A stretch of 6,449 nucleotides of DNA from the NCBI RefSeq assembly GCF_014200495.1, contig NZ_JACHBY010000020.1, forward strand, positions 1 to 6,449, given 5' to 3'. Source of the DNA: Mucilaginibacter geliditolerans (lineage in GTDB: Bacteria > Bacteroidota > Bacteroidia > Sphingobacteriales > Sphingobacteriaceae). Shown here piece after piece: positions 1 to 6,405 of this stretch. Under the pieces are notes generated by a model. The model was not told the origin of the DNA, did no database searches, and saw only the letters and a list, made by a program, of their open reading frames with translations. Every line of letters starts with the position of its first letter. Positions within the stretch are counted from its first letter, which is position 1. The translations under genes and the position numbers were made by a program.

Positions 1-37
1 TATAAACCCCTCCCTGCCACTTCACATCCAACCGCGC

Positions 38-54
38 CCCTCCCGTGGGGAGGG
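38..54. repeat. GC-rich palindrome (7-bp stem, 3-nt loop), likely part of a dispersed repeat
   Basis: CCCTCCC (38-44), loop GTG and GGGAGGG (48-54) form a perfect 7-bp, nearly all G:C hairpin. A second copy of CCCCTCCC lies at 7-14, so the element may extend over about 1-58. No T-run follows the stem on either strand, which argues against a simple intrinsic terminator, although so strong a hairpin could still protect the 3' end of the efflux mRNA. Hairpin-cored repeats ending in GGGAATT are, from memory, common between genes in Sphingobacteriaceae; that family assignment is inference. Confidence 0.55.
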
Positions 55-96
55 AATTAAAAACAGAAATGCAATCTTCCGAACACCTATGGTATT

Positions 97-126
97 AAGA
101 CAAAAGAAATAGGGCTCCGCGCCCAT
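97..126. repeat. Possible degenerate dispersed intergenic repeat
   Basis: The segment reads AAGACAAAAGAAATAGGGCT followed by CCGCGCCCAT. It resembles, from memory only, a sequence that recurs between genes in Mucilaginibacter/Pedobacter-type genomes. Only one copy is present in this window, so the repeat nature cannot be shown from the sequence itself. It lies in the gene-free region downstream of the efflux operon. Confidence 0.25.
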
Positions 127-279
127 GAGCGGCTTCAAGCGATATTCACATCTTGCATATTCACTCTGCACAGCATAAGAATTATTAATGTTGTGCTTGT
201 TTTTCAATGGTATTCATAAGCTCCCTCCAGTCGGTTGTCTTCTTTACAGCAATGACGCTATTTATTTAGAGAGCTACGA

Positions 280-3200
280 TTACTTTTTATGCTGATTCAG
301 ATCGAATATTTCATAATGCGGGTTAACGTCACCTTTTCGGTATAATATGCGCAGCATGCTTGGTAACACTATTAGTAACAGTGGCAGTGCAACCAAAAAA
401 CCGCCAATAACAGCTATAGCCAATGGTTGGTGAAGCTGCGCGCCGGCACCAATTCCTAGGGCTAATGGCATTAATGCAATTATAGCGCCTAAGGCAGTCA
501 TTAATTTAGGCCTTAAACGGGTGGAAATTGAAAATATGATGGCATCGTTAACATTGCTTTCCAGTGCGCTTAATTTAAACTGCATAAAGGTGAATATGGC
601 ATTTTCGCCAATAATACCCACTATCATGATGAGGCCGGTATAGCTGCCTACATTTAGTGGTGTATTAGTAATAAGTAAGGCTAAAAGGCTACCCGCAGTA
701 CCTAAAACTGCTATAAATAAGATTAGAAAAGCAATCCTGAATTGTTTAAAAAGGAACAATATAACACCAAACACCAGCAAACATGCAGCCACCAGTATAT
801 ATAGTAACTCTTTAAATGATTGTTGTTGCTGCGCATATTCGCCACCATACTCCACGTGATAACCCTGGGGTAGATTTACTTTTTGGGTGATATTCTTTTT
901 AATCGCCGTCATTACTGTACCCAGATCTGTATTTTCCATACGGGCGCTTATTATGCCCATTGATTGCAGGTTTTCGCGGGTTACCTCTGCATCGCCGGGG
1001 TTAAGGCTAACGTTGGCTACCTGGTTTATAGGTATCATCTGGCCCTTAGTTAAAAATATGTTCATGTTTTTAACCTGGTCAATACTTAAAGTGCGGTTAC
1101 CCGGATAAACCATGCGGATAGGGGATAACTGTTCCTTTTCAATGATGTTACCTACTATGTTGCCTTCCAGCGCGGTTTGTGTTTGTGATTGCAGTTCAAC
1201 CGGGGTAATATTATACTGTGCCAGCTTATCATAAATAGGGTTGATAGAAACGGATGGCCCTGCTATAACAATACCATCGAAAACATCTGCAGTACCTTTT
1301 ACACTGCTAACAGCATCAGCTATTTGTTTTGACAGTTGCTGTAGCTTTTGCTGATCATCGCCGAAAACTTTTATTTCTATAGGCTGTGCCGATGACATCA
1401 GGTCGCCAAGCATATCGGTTATCACTTGTCCAAAGTCTATAATTAACTCAGGCTGGGTTGATGCTATTTTTGTGCGCAGGTCGCTTATTACTTCCTCTGT
1501 TGTTTGTTTATGATCTCTTTTTAGCTGGATAAGATAATCGCCGGTATTGGGTTCAGTTATAAAAAAGCCCATCTGGGTGCCGGTACGGCGCGAATAAGCT
1601 TCAACATCTGGCTCTTTAATAATTATCTTTTCAACCTCGCGCAAAATACGGTCGGTCTCCTCCAATGATGTTCCGGGAGGAGAGGTATAGTCCAATACTA
1701 TACTGCCTTCATCCATATCAGGTAAAAAACCGGTTTTTAGCATTGGCAGTACTAATACAACTGCGGCAATAAGCGCTACAATAATGATAATACTAAGCCA
1801 TGGGCGCAGTATAAACCACGATACCCACTTTTGTTTTTTAACATGTTCGGCTTTGTGTTTCTTTTCCTGGAGTTTACCATTGAAGTTTGGCTTGCGGGTT
1901 AGCAACAGGTAAATTACCGGTAATCCTATCCAGGTAACAAAAAATGAGCATACCAGGGTAATTATCATGGTATTGGTAAGCACGGTGAAATAAGCACCGG
2001 CAACACCTGTCATCAGCAGAAAAGGAATAAAAATTACTATTGTGCTTATTGATGAGCCTATCATTGCCGGGAACAGGTAATCAATAGCTTTTTTTAGCAG
2101 GTTGCGGGTAAGCTCATCGGGGTATTCCTCATGCATGCGGTGTATTTGCTCCACCACTACAATAGCATCATCAATAATTAAACCTATTGATGCTGCCAGG
2201 GCACCGAGGGTCATGATATTAAATGTATAACCAATGCAATACAGTACAATAAGTGTAAGGCATAAGGTAACAGGTATGGTTATTAATATTGTTGCACTTG
2301 CCTTTACCGATCGCAGGAAGATGATAGCAACCACTATAGCTAATAGCAGGCCCACCCATAAGCTGTCACTTACGCTTTTTACGGCATCATTAACAAAATC
2401 GGCCTGTACATAGTATGGTTTTATGGTAACATCGGCAGGGAGTATTTTTTGCAGGTCCTTTACCTTTTGGTCCATATCGGCTGATACAGATACCAGGTTG
2501 GCATCCGGTTGTTTTACAACCGCTATTAATACGCCATCGTGCCCGTTAGCATTTATTTTGGTGTATTCAATCCCTTCACTTATCTGTACATCAGCAACAT
2601 CTTTTAGCTGGATAACCCGTTTACGGTCATTGCTGATGACCATATTTGCCAATTCATCTTTTGTGGCAAGCGTGGCATCCGTTATGGTAAGGTACATTCG
2701 CTTATAATCAGATAAATAGCCACCTGATTTTACAAAATTGGTTTGGTTTAATGCATTACTGATCACATCGGGCGTTATGCCCAGTGAGCTCATTTTTTGT
2801 GGCTTAAGTATAAGCCAGTATTCTTTTGCTTTACCACCTATAACCCTTATTTCTGATACACCATCAACCTGTGATAAAAAGGGTTTAACGGTGTAGGTTG
2901 CCAGTTGCCTCAGCTCTATAGGGCTGCGGTTATGGCTCTCCAGAGTGTAACCGCTTACTGGCAGAATAGATGGGTTCATCTTTTCAACCGTGATATTTAC
3001 ATCGGCCGGAAGATCGTTTTTTACCTGGTCAATAGCAGCCTGGATTTTGGTCTGGCTCATATCAATATCGGCATTCCAATCCATAAACGCAGATATCTCG
3101 CAGCTGCCGCGACTGGTCGTGCTTCGAACCGTTATTAATGAGGGTACTTTTTTTATGGCGTTTTCCAATGGTTTGGTTACCGTAACCATCATTTTATTTA

Positions 3201-3369
3201 CCGGTTGCAGGCCCTCATCGGCTATTATCTTGATTTTTGGGAATGTAATATCCGGGAATAAGGATGTTTGCAGCTTGGAGTATGCAAACATACCGGTCAC
3301 GATAATAAAGAACAGTACGAGTGCTATCGGCTTTTTATGTGATATGAAATAATCTTTGATAGGGGTCAT
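280..3369 (-). CDS. RND-family efflux transporter permease (inner membrane)
   Basis: This 1029-residue protein has the size and layout of an RND (AcrB/CusA superfamily) pump that exports substrate using the proton gradient. TM1 is at about 13-30, followed by a periplasmic loop; TM2-TM6 span about 335-490; TM7 is near 522-545; a second periplasmic loop follows; TM8-TM12 span about 854-1007. Family motifs are FPDITFPKI (38-46), the TM4 motif GLIIDDAIVVVEQ with Asp400-Asp401, FLPDMDEGS near 548-556, and RLRPKLMTAL (951-960). TM10 reads GIIGENAIF, with Glu922 where AcrB-type pumps carry the proton-relay Lys. The double Asp is HAE/AcrB-like, while the TM10 Glu and the MDEGS/SPPGTSLEET region recall metal-exporting CzcA/CusA pumps, so the substrate class is uncertain. 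The ATG overlaps the adaptor stop by one base (TAATG), implying translational coupling. It is the last gene of an outer-factor/adaptor/permease operon. The reading frame is intact. Confidence 0.95.
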   Translation of the reverse strand: MTPIKDYFISHKKPIALVLFFIIVTGMFAYSKLQTSLFPDITFPKIKIIADEGLQPVNKMMVTVTKPLENAIKKVPSLITVRSTTSRGSCEISAFMDWNADIDMSQTKIQAAIDQVKNDLPADVNITVEKMNPSILPVSGYTLESHNRSPIELRQLATYTVKPFLSQVDGVSEIRVIGGKAKEYWLILKPQKMSSLGITPDVISNALNQTNFVKSGGYLSDYKRMYLTITDATLATKDELANMVISNDRKRVIQLKDVADVQISEGIEYTKINANGHDGVLIAVVKQPDANLVSVSADMDQKVKDLQKILPADVTIKPYYVQADFVNDAVKSVSDSLWVGLLLAIVVAIIFLRSVKASATILITIPVTLCLTLIVLYCIGYTFNIMTLGALAASIGLIIDDAIVVVEQIHRMHEEYPDELTRNLLKKAIDYLFPAMIGSSISTIVIFIPFLLMTGVAGAYFTVLTNTMIITLVCSFFVTWIGLPVIYLLLTRKPNFNGKLQEKKHKAEHVKKQKWVSWFILRPWLSIIIIVALIAAVVLVLPMLKTGFLPDMDEGSIVLDYTSPPGTSLEETDRILREVEKIIIKEPDVEAYSRRTGTQMGFFITEPNTGDYLIQLKRDHKQTTEEVISDLRTKIASTQPELIIDFGQVITDMLGDLMSSAQPIEIKVFGDDQQKLQQLSKQIADAVSSVKGTADVFDGIVIAGPSVSINPIYDKLAQYNITPVELQSQTQTALEGNIVGNIIEKEQLSPIRMVYPGNRTLSIDQVKNMNIFLTKGQMIPINQVANVSLNPGDAEVTRENLQSMGIISARMENTDLGTVMTAIKKNITQKVNLPQGYHVEYGGEYAQQQQSFKELLYILVAACLLVFGVILFLFKQFRIAFLILFIAVLGTAGSLLALLITNTPLNVGSYTGLIMIVGIIGENAIFTFMQFKLSALESNVNDAIIFSISTRLRPKLMTALGAIIALMPLALGIGAGAQLHQPLAIAVIGGFLVALPLLLIVLPSMLRILYRKGDVNPHYEIFDLNQHKK

Positions 3370-4322
3370 TACTGTACAATTTTAACTTTAGCAGTATCAG
3401 GCAAACCATAATTTCCGGTTGCTACAATTTTATCCTGCGGCGAGAATTTTGGTGAAAGTATTTCAACTCTGTCGCCAACCTCAATACCTTTTTTAACAGG
3501 TACTTTAATGGCGGTTGTTGAGTTGATGAGTTTCATCACCCAAAATTCTGTTTGTGTTTCATTGGTTAAAACAGCCGATTTTGGTAACGATGCCGTGTTT
3601 TGTTTGAATGTTCGGATCACCCTGGCCTTAGCTACTAAATTTTCGGGTATCTGTTTATCGCTGTTTATCTTGATAACCACGCCCTGGGTTTGGGCAGCGG
3701 TATCAACTGTTGGCATAAATGATGCTATTTTGCCATCAATCTTTTCGCCATCAGGCAGGGTAAGCTGCACATCCTGGTTTAGCTTTACGGTATTTTCCAT
3801 CTCATAGGGCAACTGCATAATAAACGCGAAGCTACTGCGGTCACTGATAACGGCCAGCTGTTCGCCATCCTGCACATAATCACCAACCTGGTGGTTCAAT
3901 TGGGTAATATAGCCGTGCTCCGGTGCTGTAATGCGGTTAACGCCCGAAAATTTGAAAGTGGTATCTAAAATATTTACGCTGTTACCAATGCTTTGCGCTT
4001 CCTTGGTTTTAACGGTGAATACAGTTTCGCCTTTGTTTACATAATGGCCAATCTGCGTATTAACCTTTTGGATATATCCGTTGGTGTTTGATTTGATATA
4101 GTTTTTTTGCTGAAATGCCGATTGCGCGTTCAGCGTAGTATAATCAACCATGCTGCTATCGTTAACGCTGGTAACAGTAACGGCTACCTGTGCATTAACA
4201 GCTTTATCATCATCGCCGCTATCGCCCTTACTACCGCTGCCGCACGATGTTAGCAATACCGCAATGCAGGCTAGTAAAAGCAGGGGCGAAGTAACAGTAT
4301 ATTTAATTATCGATTTATTCAT
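3369..4322 (-). CDS. RND efflux periplasmic adaptor (membrane fusion) lipoprotein
   Basis: This 317-residue adaptor should link the RND permease to the outer membrane channel. I chose the ATG at 4322, 2 nt after the outer-membrane-factor stop. The frame extends five codons upstream only to a TTG, which would give a poor signal peptide. The N-terminus has a basic n-region, a hydrophobic core (about 12-24) and the lipobox LTSC with Cys27, so the mature protein is lipid-anchored. The two lipoyl half-motifs are clear: NGYIQKVNTQIGHYVNKGE (about 81-99) and APEHGYITQLNHQVGDYVQDG (about 133-153). A beta-barrel domain follows (about 165-235), then a membrane-proximal domain starting near LPKSAVL (246-252) and running to the end. 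Only about 23 residues (107-129) separate the lipoyl halves, so the usual alpha-helical hairpin is essentially absent. At 317 residues it is shorter than the usual 350-400. Confidence 0.92.
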   Translation of the reverse strand: MNKSIIKYTVTSPLLLLACIAVLLTSCGSGSKGDSGDDDKAVNAQVAVTVTSVNDSSMVDYTTLNAQSAFQQKNYIKSNTNGYIQKVNTQIGHYVNKGETVFTVKTKEAQSIGNSVNILDTTFKFSGVNRITAPEHGYITQLNHQVGDYVQDGEQLAVISDRSSFAFIMQLPYEMENTVKLNQDVQLTLPDGEKIDGKIASFMPTVDTAAQTQGVVIKINSDKQIPENLVAKARVIRTFKQNTASLPKSAVLTNETQTEFWVMKLINSTTAIKVPVKKGIEVGDRVEILSPKFSPQDKIVATGNYGLPDTAKVKIVQ

Positions 4323-4324
4323 GG

Positions 4325-5560
4325 TTATTTTGTCCAATAATTTAACTGGTTAATAAGTTGTAACCGGCTGATAACGGTTTGGGTCATTAAATTTTTTATG
4401 CTGAGGTAATTGTTGATGGCCAGTATCAGGTCGGCAATTTTCAGGTCGCCGGTTTGCAATAGCTGGGTATCAACCTTTATCAGGCTTTCGGTATATTTGG
4501 TTTGATCTTTTATCTGCGCTATCAGCGTTTCATTCTCGCTGATCTGCTGGTTGTACTGCGCTATTTGCTGATGATATTGCACATCAAAAAAGGCCTTGTA
4601 GTTTTCGCGGGTTTCTTCCTGCAGGGACAGCTTTTTGTATTGCATTTTACGTTGACCGCCATCATATATCGGCAGTACAAAGCCAAAACCTGCGCTTACC
4701 CCAAAGTTTTTGTAAGCCTGACCCATAAAATCGCTGTTATAACCACCATCAGCAAAAACATTAATCTTTGGTTTATAGCTGTAATCAATCAGTTGTTTGC
4801 TGTTGATGATCTTTAAGCTATCCAGTTTGTATTGCTGAAAATAGATGCTGGTGCTGGCATCGGGCGGGGTAAGTTTTTTTAGAAGAGGTTCATCCAGGTC
4901 TCTTATCGTAGTATCAGCCACCCCTGCCAGGTAGTTTAGCGTAGCGTAATCGTTTTTGTAAACCAGGCGTGCCTGTGTAAGTGCCAGTTCCTGTTGTTTT
5001 AAAGTTACCAGGAAAGTGAGGTAATCGCCTTGGTGGTATACGTTTGAGCGGGTGAGCTTTTTAAGTATGCTTTCTTCATTTGTAAGCAGATCAACCACCT
5101 GCTGACTGAATTTGTATTGCTGAAGATCACCATAAGCGGTGATATATTGGGTGGTGACGGCTTTCTTTAGATCCTGCTCGGATATTTTGGAGGCGTTGGT
5201 TAATGACAATGATTGCAGCGTAATAGCCAGCAACTGCGCGTTGATATTGTTTTTACTTGCCAGCGATTGGTTAACACCAAGCAAGCCATTTAATGTATGG
5301 TTATTGGTAATAGCTTCGGAATAACCATAGCCATTTACAAGAGGGGCATATAGACCGCCGCTGTTGAGGTTTACCTGTGGTTTATAGCCAGCTTTTAAAC
5401 GCAGACTATCAATCTCATTTGATGCGATCTGGTTGTGTAAATCCTTTAACAGTGGGCTGTTACTTTTGGCAAGTTCAAGATAATGATCCAGCGTATAGGA
5501 CTGCGCCTGGGCAAAGTTATATGTAAATGCGCATATGATTATGCTGAAAAACCATTTCAT
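4325..5560 (-). CDS. TolC-family outer membrane efflux protein
   Basis: This 411-residue protein is the first gene of the operon and should form the outer-membrane channel and periplasmic tunnel (normally a trimer) through which the pump releases substrate. The signal peptide is clear: a short basic start, hydrophobic residues 4-13 and likely cleavage after AQA (about residue 19). The mature part shows the internal duplication typical of the OEP fold. Helical segments lead to strand motifs GYKPQVNLNSGGLY (58-71) and, in the second half, SYKPKINVFADGGY (261-274), then VLPIYDGGQRK (295-305), the usual PxxDGG signature before the final long coiled-coil helices (about 305-405). The ATG at 5560 gives the complete signal peptide; no Shine-Dalgarno is visible, as is common in Bacteroidota. 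Length is at the short end for the family (about 410-480). The stop lies 2 nt before the adaptor ATG. Confidence 0.93.
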   Translation of the reverse strand: MKWFFSIIICAFTYNFAQAQSYTLDHYLELAKSNSPLLKDLHNQIASNEIDSLRLKAGYKPQVNLNSGGLYAPLVNGYGYSEAITNNHTLNGLLGVNQSLASKNNINAQLLAITLQSLSLTNASKISEQDLKKAVTTQYITAYGDLQQYKFSQQVVDLLTNEESILKKLTRSNVYHQGDYLTFLVTLKQQELALTQARLVYKNDYATLNYLAGVADTTIRDLDEPLLKKLTPPDASTSIYFQQYKLDSLKIINSKQLIDYSYKPKINVFADGGYNSDFMGQAYKNFGVSAGFGFVLPIYDGGQRKMQYKKLSLQEETRENYKAFFDVQYHQQIAQYNQQISENETLIAQIKDQTKYTESLIKVDTQLLQTGDLKIADLILAINNYLSIKNLMTQTVISRLQLINQLNYWTK

Positions 5561-5667
5561 TAAGTATAAATATAAGGCTTTATATTCAGCTAAATTATAA
5601 CATAATTCTGTATTAATTTTGAATGGAATGCATGTTTTTATTACAATAGAATTATTTAAAAAATAAA
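5561..5667 (-). promoter_or_regulatory. A/T-rich upstream region of the efflux operon (probable promoter region)
   Basis: This is the only sequence between the first operon gene and the repeat block, so the operon promoter probably lies here. Read on the minus strand it contains TATAAT (5594-5599), overlapping TAATTTAG (5590-5597), and TATATTTA closer to the start. Each is near, but not equal to, the Bacteroidota -7 consensus TAnnTTTG. I could not find a TTG/TTTG -33 box at the usual spacing of about 19-23 nt, so no specific promoter is assigned. No regulator gene or clear operator palindrome is seen in this segment. Confidence 0.3.
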
Positions 5668-5773
5668 GTTGTCATTTCGAACGATAGAGAGAAATCTTTT
5701 GCACATTGCATGAAGCTTTGCATTTCACGGAAGATTTCCCGACATATCTTCTCGAAATGAAAAGGGAAATTTA
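5668..5773. repeat. Palindromic intergenic repeat, unit A
   Basis: A 106-bp unit begins GTTGTCATTTCGAACGATAG and ends CGAAATGAAAAGGGAAATTTA (the final stretch starts at 5753). Its two ends are imperfect inverted repeats: the left arm with AAATCTTTT (5691-5700) pairs with GGAAGATTTC (5729-5738), and GTCATTTCGA (5671-5680) pairs with CTCGAAATGA (5751-5760). The unit should therefore fold into a long hairpin. It is followed, after a 17-bp spacer, by a diverged direct copy (unit B). Arms containing TCATTTCGA and AGATTTC are, from memory, typical of a REP-like family in Sphingobacteriaceae. No reading frame of interest runs through it. Confidence 0.8.
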
Positions 5774-5884
5774 ATGTATTTGACAAACACGTTGTCATTC
5801 GTCATGATAGTGGGGCATCTTCTTCAGCTTGCATCTTCGCTTTGAATTTCGCAGAAGATTTCTCTCTATCGTTCGAAATGACAA
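5669..5884. repeat. Composite inverted repeat with 34-bp arms (33/34 match)
   Basis: The left arm 5669-5702 and right arm 5851-5884 are reverse complements with a single mismatch (A against G near the inner end). They enclose about 148 bp made of the rest of units A and B. The outer arms match each other much better than A and B match internally. The block could form a large cruciform or RNA hairpin, or be a MITE-like element with long terminal inverted repeats. I see no convincing target-site duplication at 5668/5885 and no transposase inside, so mobility is only a suggestion. Confidence 0.8.
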
Positions 5885-5895
5885 AGAGAAATTTA
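5791..5895. repeat. Palindromic intergenic repeat, unit B
   Basis: This 105-bp unit starts with the same nine bases as unit A (GTTGTCATT) and ends with the same eight (GAAATTTA). Internal matches include TTGCAT, GCTTTG.ATTTC and GAAGATTTC. By eye the two units are roughly 70% identical with a few one- to three-base indels. The right arm (5851-5882) is well kept, while the left arm (5791-5828) has drifted. The unit ends 11 nt upstream of the EamA-family start codon, so it must lie in that gene's promoter or 5' untranslated region. Confidence 0.75.
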
Positions 5896-5906
5896 AACTT
5901 ATTACT

Positions 5907-6326
5907 ATGTGGTGGATATACGCATTACTATCGGCATCGTTTGCTGCACTTACAGCAATTTTTGCAAAGATTGGCATTAAAGGGGTTGATACCGATTTGG
6001 CTACTGCCATACGTACAGTAATTATACTGGTACTGGCCTGGGCGCTGGTGTTCGCCAAGGGGACAAACAATACCATCGGCAGCCTTACACGGGTGAACTG
6101 GATCTTCCTGATCCTGTCAGGAGCGGCAACAGGCTTATCATGGATATTCTATTTTAAAGCATTACAAATAGGAGAAGTGGCTTGGGTTGCACCTGTAGAT
6201 AAATTGAGCGTGCCTATAGCTATTGTATTGGCAGCCATTTTTTTAGGTGAGCCGTTGACGGTGAAAACGGTATCGGCAGCTTTATTGATTATGGCGGGTA
6301 GTTTTATTTTGATATTTGGGAAATAA
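5907..6326 (+). CDS. EamA-family single-domain membrane protein (COG2510-like)
   Basis: This 139-residue, very hydrophobic protein has about five membrane segments (near 3-20, 29-50, 63-84, 89-113 and 118-137). It is a half-size member of the drug/metabolite transporter superfamily; full-length EamA transporters carry two such domains, so this form probably works as a dimer. Characteristic stretches are LATAIRTVIILVLAW (31-45), FYFKALQIGEVAWVAPVDKL (81-100) and the terminal FLGEPLT...G pattern (112-119 onward), which match my memory of the short COG2510 proteins. No substrate is established for that group. I chose ATG 5907 over an in-frame TTG at 5829 because the extra 26 residues are encoded by palindromic repeat B and are not family-like. 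There is no Shine-Dalgarno, only an A/T-rich leader. It is divergent from the efflux operon, and nothing links the two functionally. Confidence 0.88.
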   Translation: MWWIYALLSASFAALTAIFAKIGIKGVDTDLATAIRTVIILVLAWALVFAKGTNNTIGSLTRVNWIFLILSGAATGLSWIFYFKALQIGEVAWVAPVDKLSVPIAIVLAAIFLGEPLTVKTVSAALLIMAGSFILIFGK

Positions 6327-6341
6327 GCATAGGCCACGTGC

Positions 6342-6358
6342 GATTCCCCTCTTGAGAG
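6342..6358. repeat. Apparently truncated palindromic repeat (GATTCCCCTCTTGAGAG)
   Basis: The sequence GATTCCCCTCTTGAGAG has the left half and loop (CCCCTC-TTGA-GAG) of a hairpin whose right half should continue as GGGG but here reads AGTAATAG. Such CCCCTC-TTGA-GAGGGG cores are, from memory, frequent between genes in Sphingobacteriaceae. The left-edge hairpin at 38-54 looks related in build. The abrupt loss of symmetry fits interruption by another element, but simple decay would look the same. It lies just after the EamA-family gene and has no T-run, so it is not a convincing terminator. Confidence 0.35.
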
Positions 6359-6405
6359 AGTAATAGCCCATCATAAGACAGGTATATTTTGTATATTTAA
6401 AGCAA

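Larger units (their letters stand above)
1..279. other. Gene-poor region downstream of the efflux operon
   Basis: No convincing protein-coding gene is visible here. The minus-strand frame at 22-207 would need a TTG start, and its C-terminal part is a translation of the GC-rich hairpin and the repeat-like segment listed separately, so I do not call it. Between the permease stop (280-282) and the left edge there is no hairpin followed by a T-run on the minus strand, so no intrinsic terminator for the operon can be assigned. The stretch 185-265 is an open minus-strand frame with a gene-like look and is discussed as a finding. The rest appears to be intergenic filler and dispersed repeats. Confidence 0.6.

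Noticed and set aside
22..207. 61-codon minus-strand frame downstream of the permease
   Set aside because: It needs a TTG start, has no recognisable domain, and its C-terminal third is a translation of the GC-rich hairpin and repeat-like sequence.
2990..3352. 120-codon plus-strand frame antisense to the 5' end of the permease gene (also 887-1108, 2423-2707, 2905-3138)
   Set aside because: They lie opposite a well-supported RND gene, show no family features, and are expected shadows of a long coding sequence.
3508..3807. Plus-strand frames antisense to the adaptor and outer-membrane-factor genes (also 4150-4353, 4502-4816, 5139-5324)
   Set aside because: Composition follows the opposite-strand gene, with no plausible start context or domain.
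4203..4220. Acidic run (GDDDK) shortly after the adaptor lipobox Cys, reminiscent of the Bacteroidota surface-export signal
   Set aside because: It begins about nine residues after the Cys rather than directly next to it, and an efflux adaptor must stay periplasmic, so it is more likely a flexible linker.
4323..4337. Five-residue-longer adaptor starting at TTG 4337 inside the outer-membrane-factor gene
   Set aside because: The ATG at 4322 gives a standard lipoprotein signal peptide and a tight 2-nt junction; TTG would be a poorer start.
5671..5882. CRISPR array
   Set aside because: There are only two diverged ~105-bp units with internal palindromes and one 17-bp spacer, with no short regular direct repeats and no cas genes.
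5829..5906. N-terminal extension of the EamA-family protein from a TTG at 5829
   Set aside because: The added 26 residues are charged, are encoded by repeat unit B, and precede an ATG that starts exactly at the family-like MWWIYALLSA.
5795..6076. Minus-strand 93-codon frame overlapping the EamA-family gene and the repeat (also 6149-6337)
   Set aside because: Half of the first is translated palindromic repeat and the rest is antisense to a recognisable membrane protein; the second is antisense and extends into the downstream repeat.
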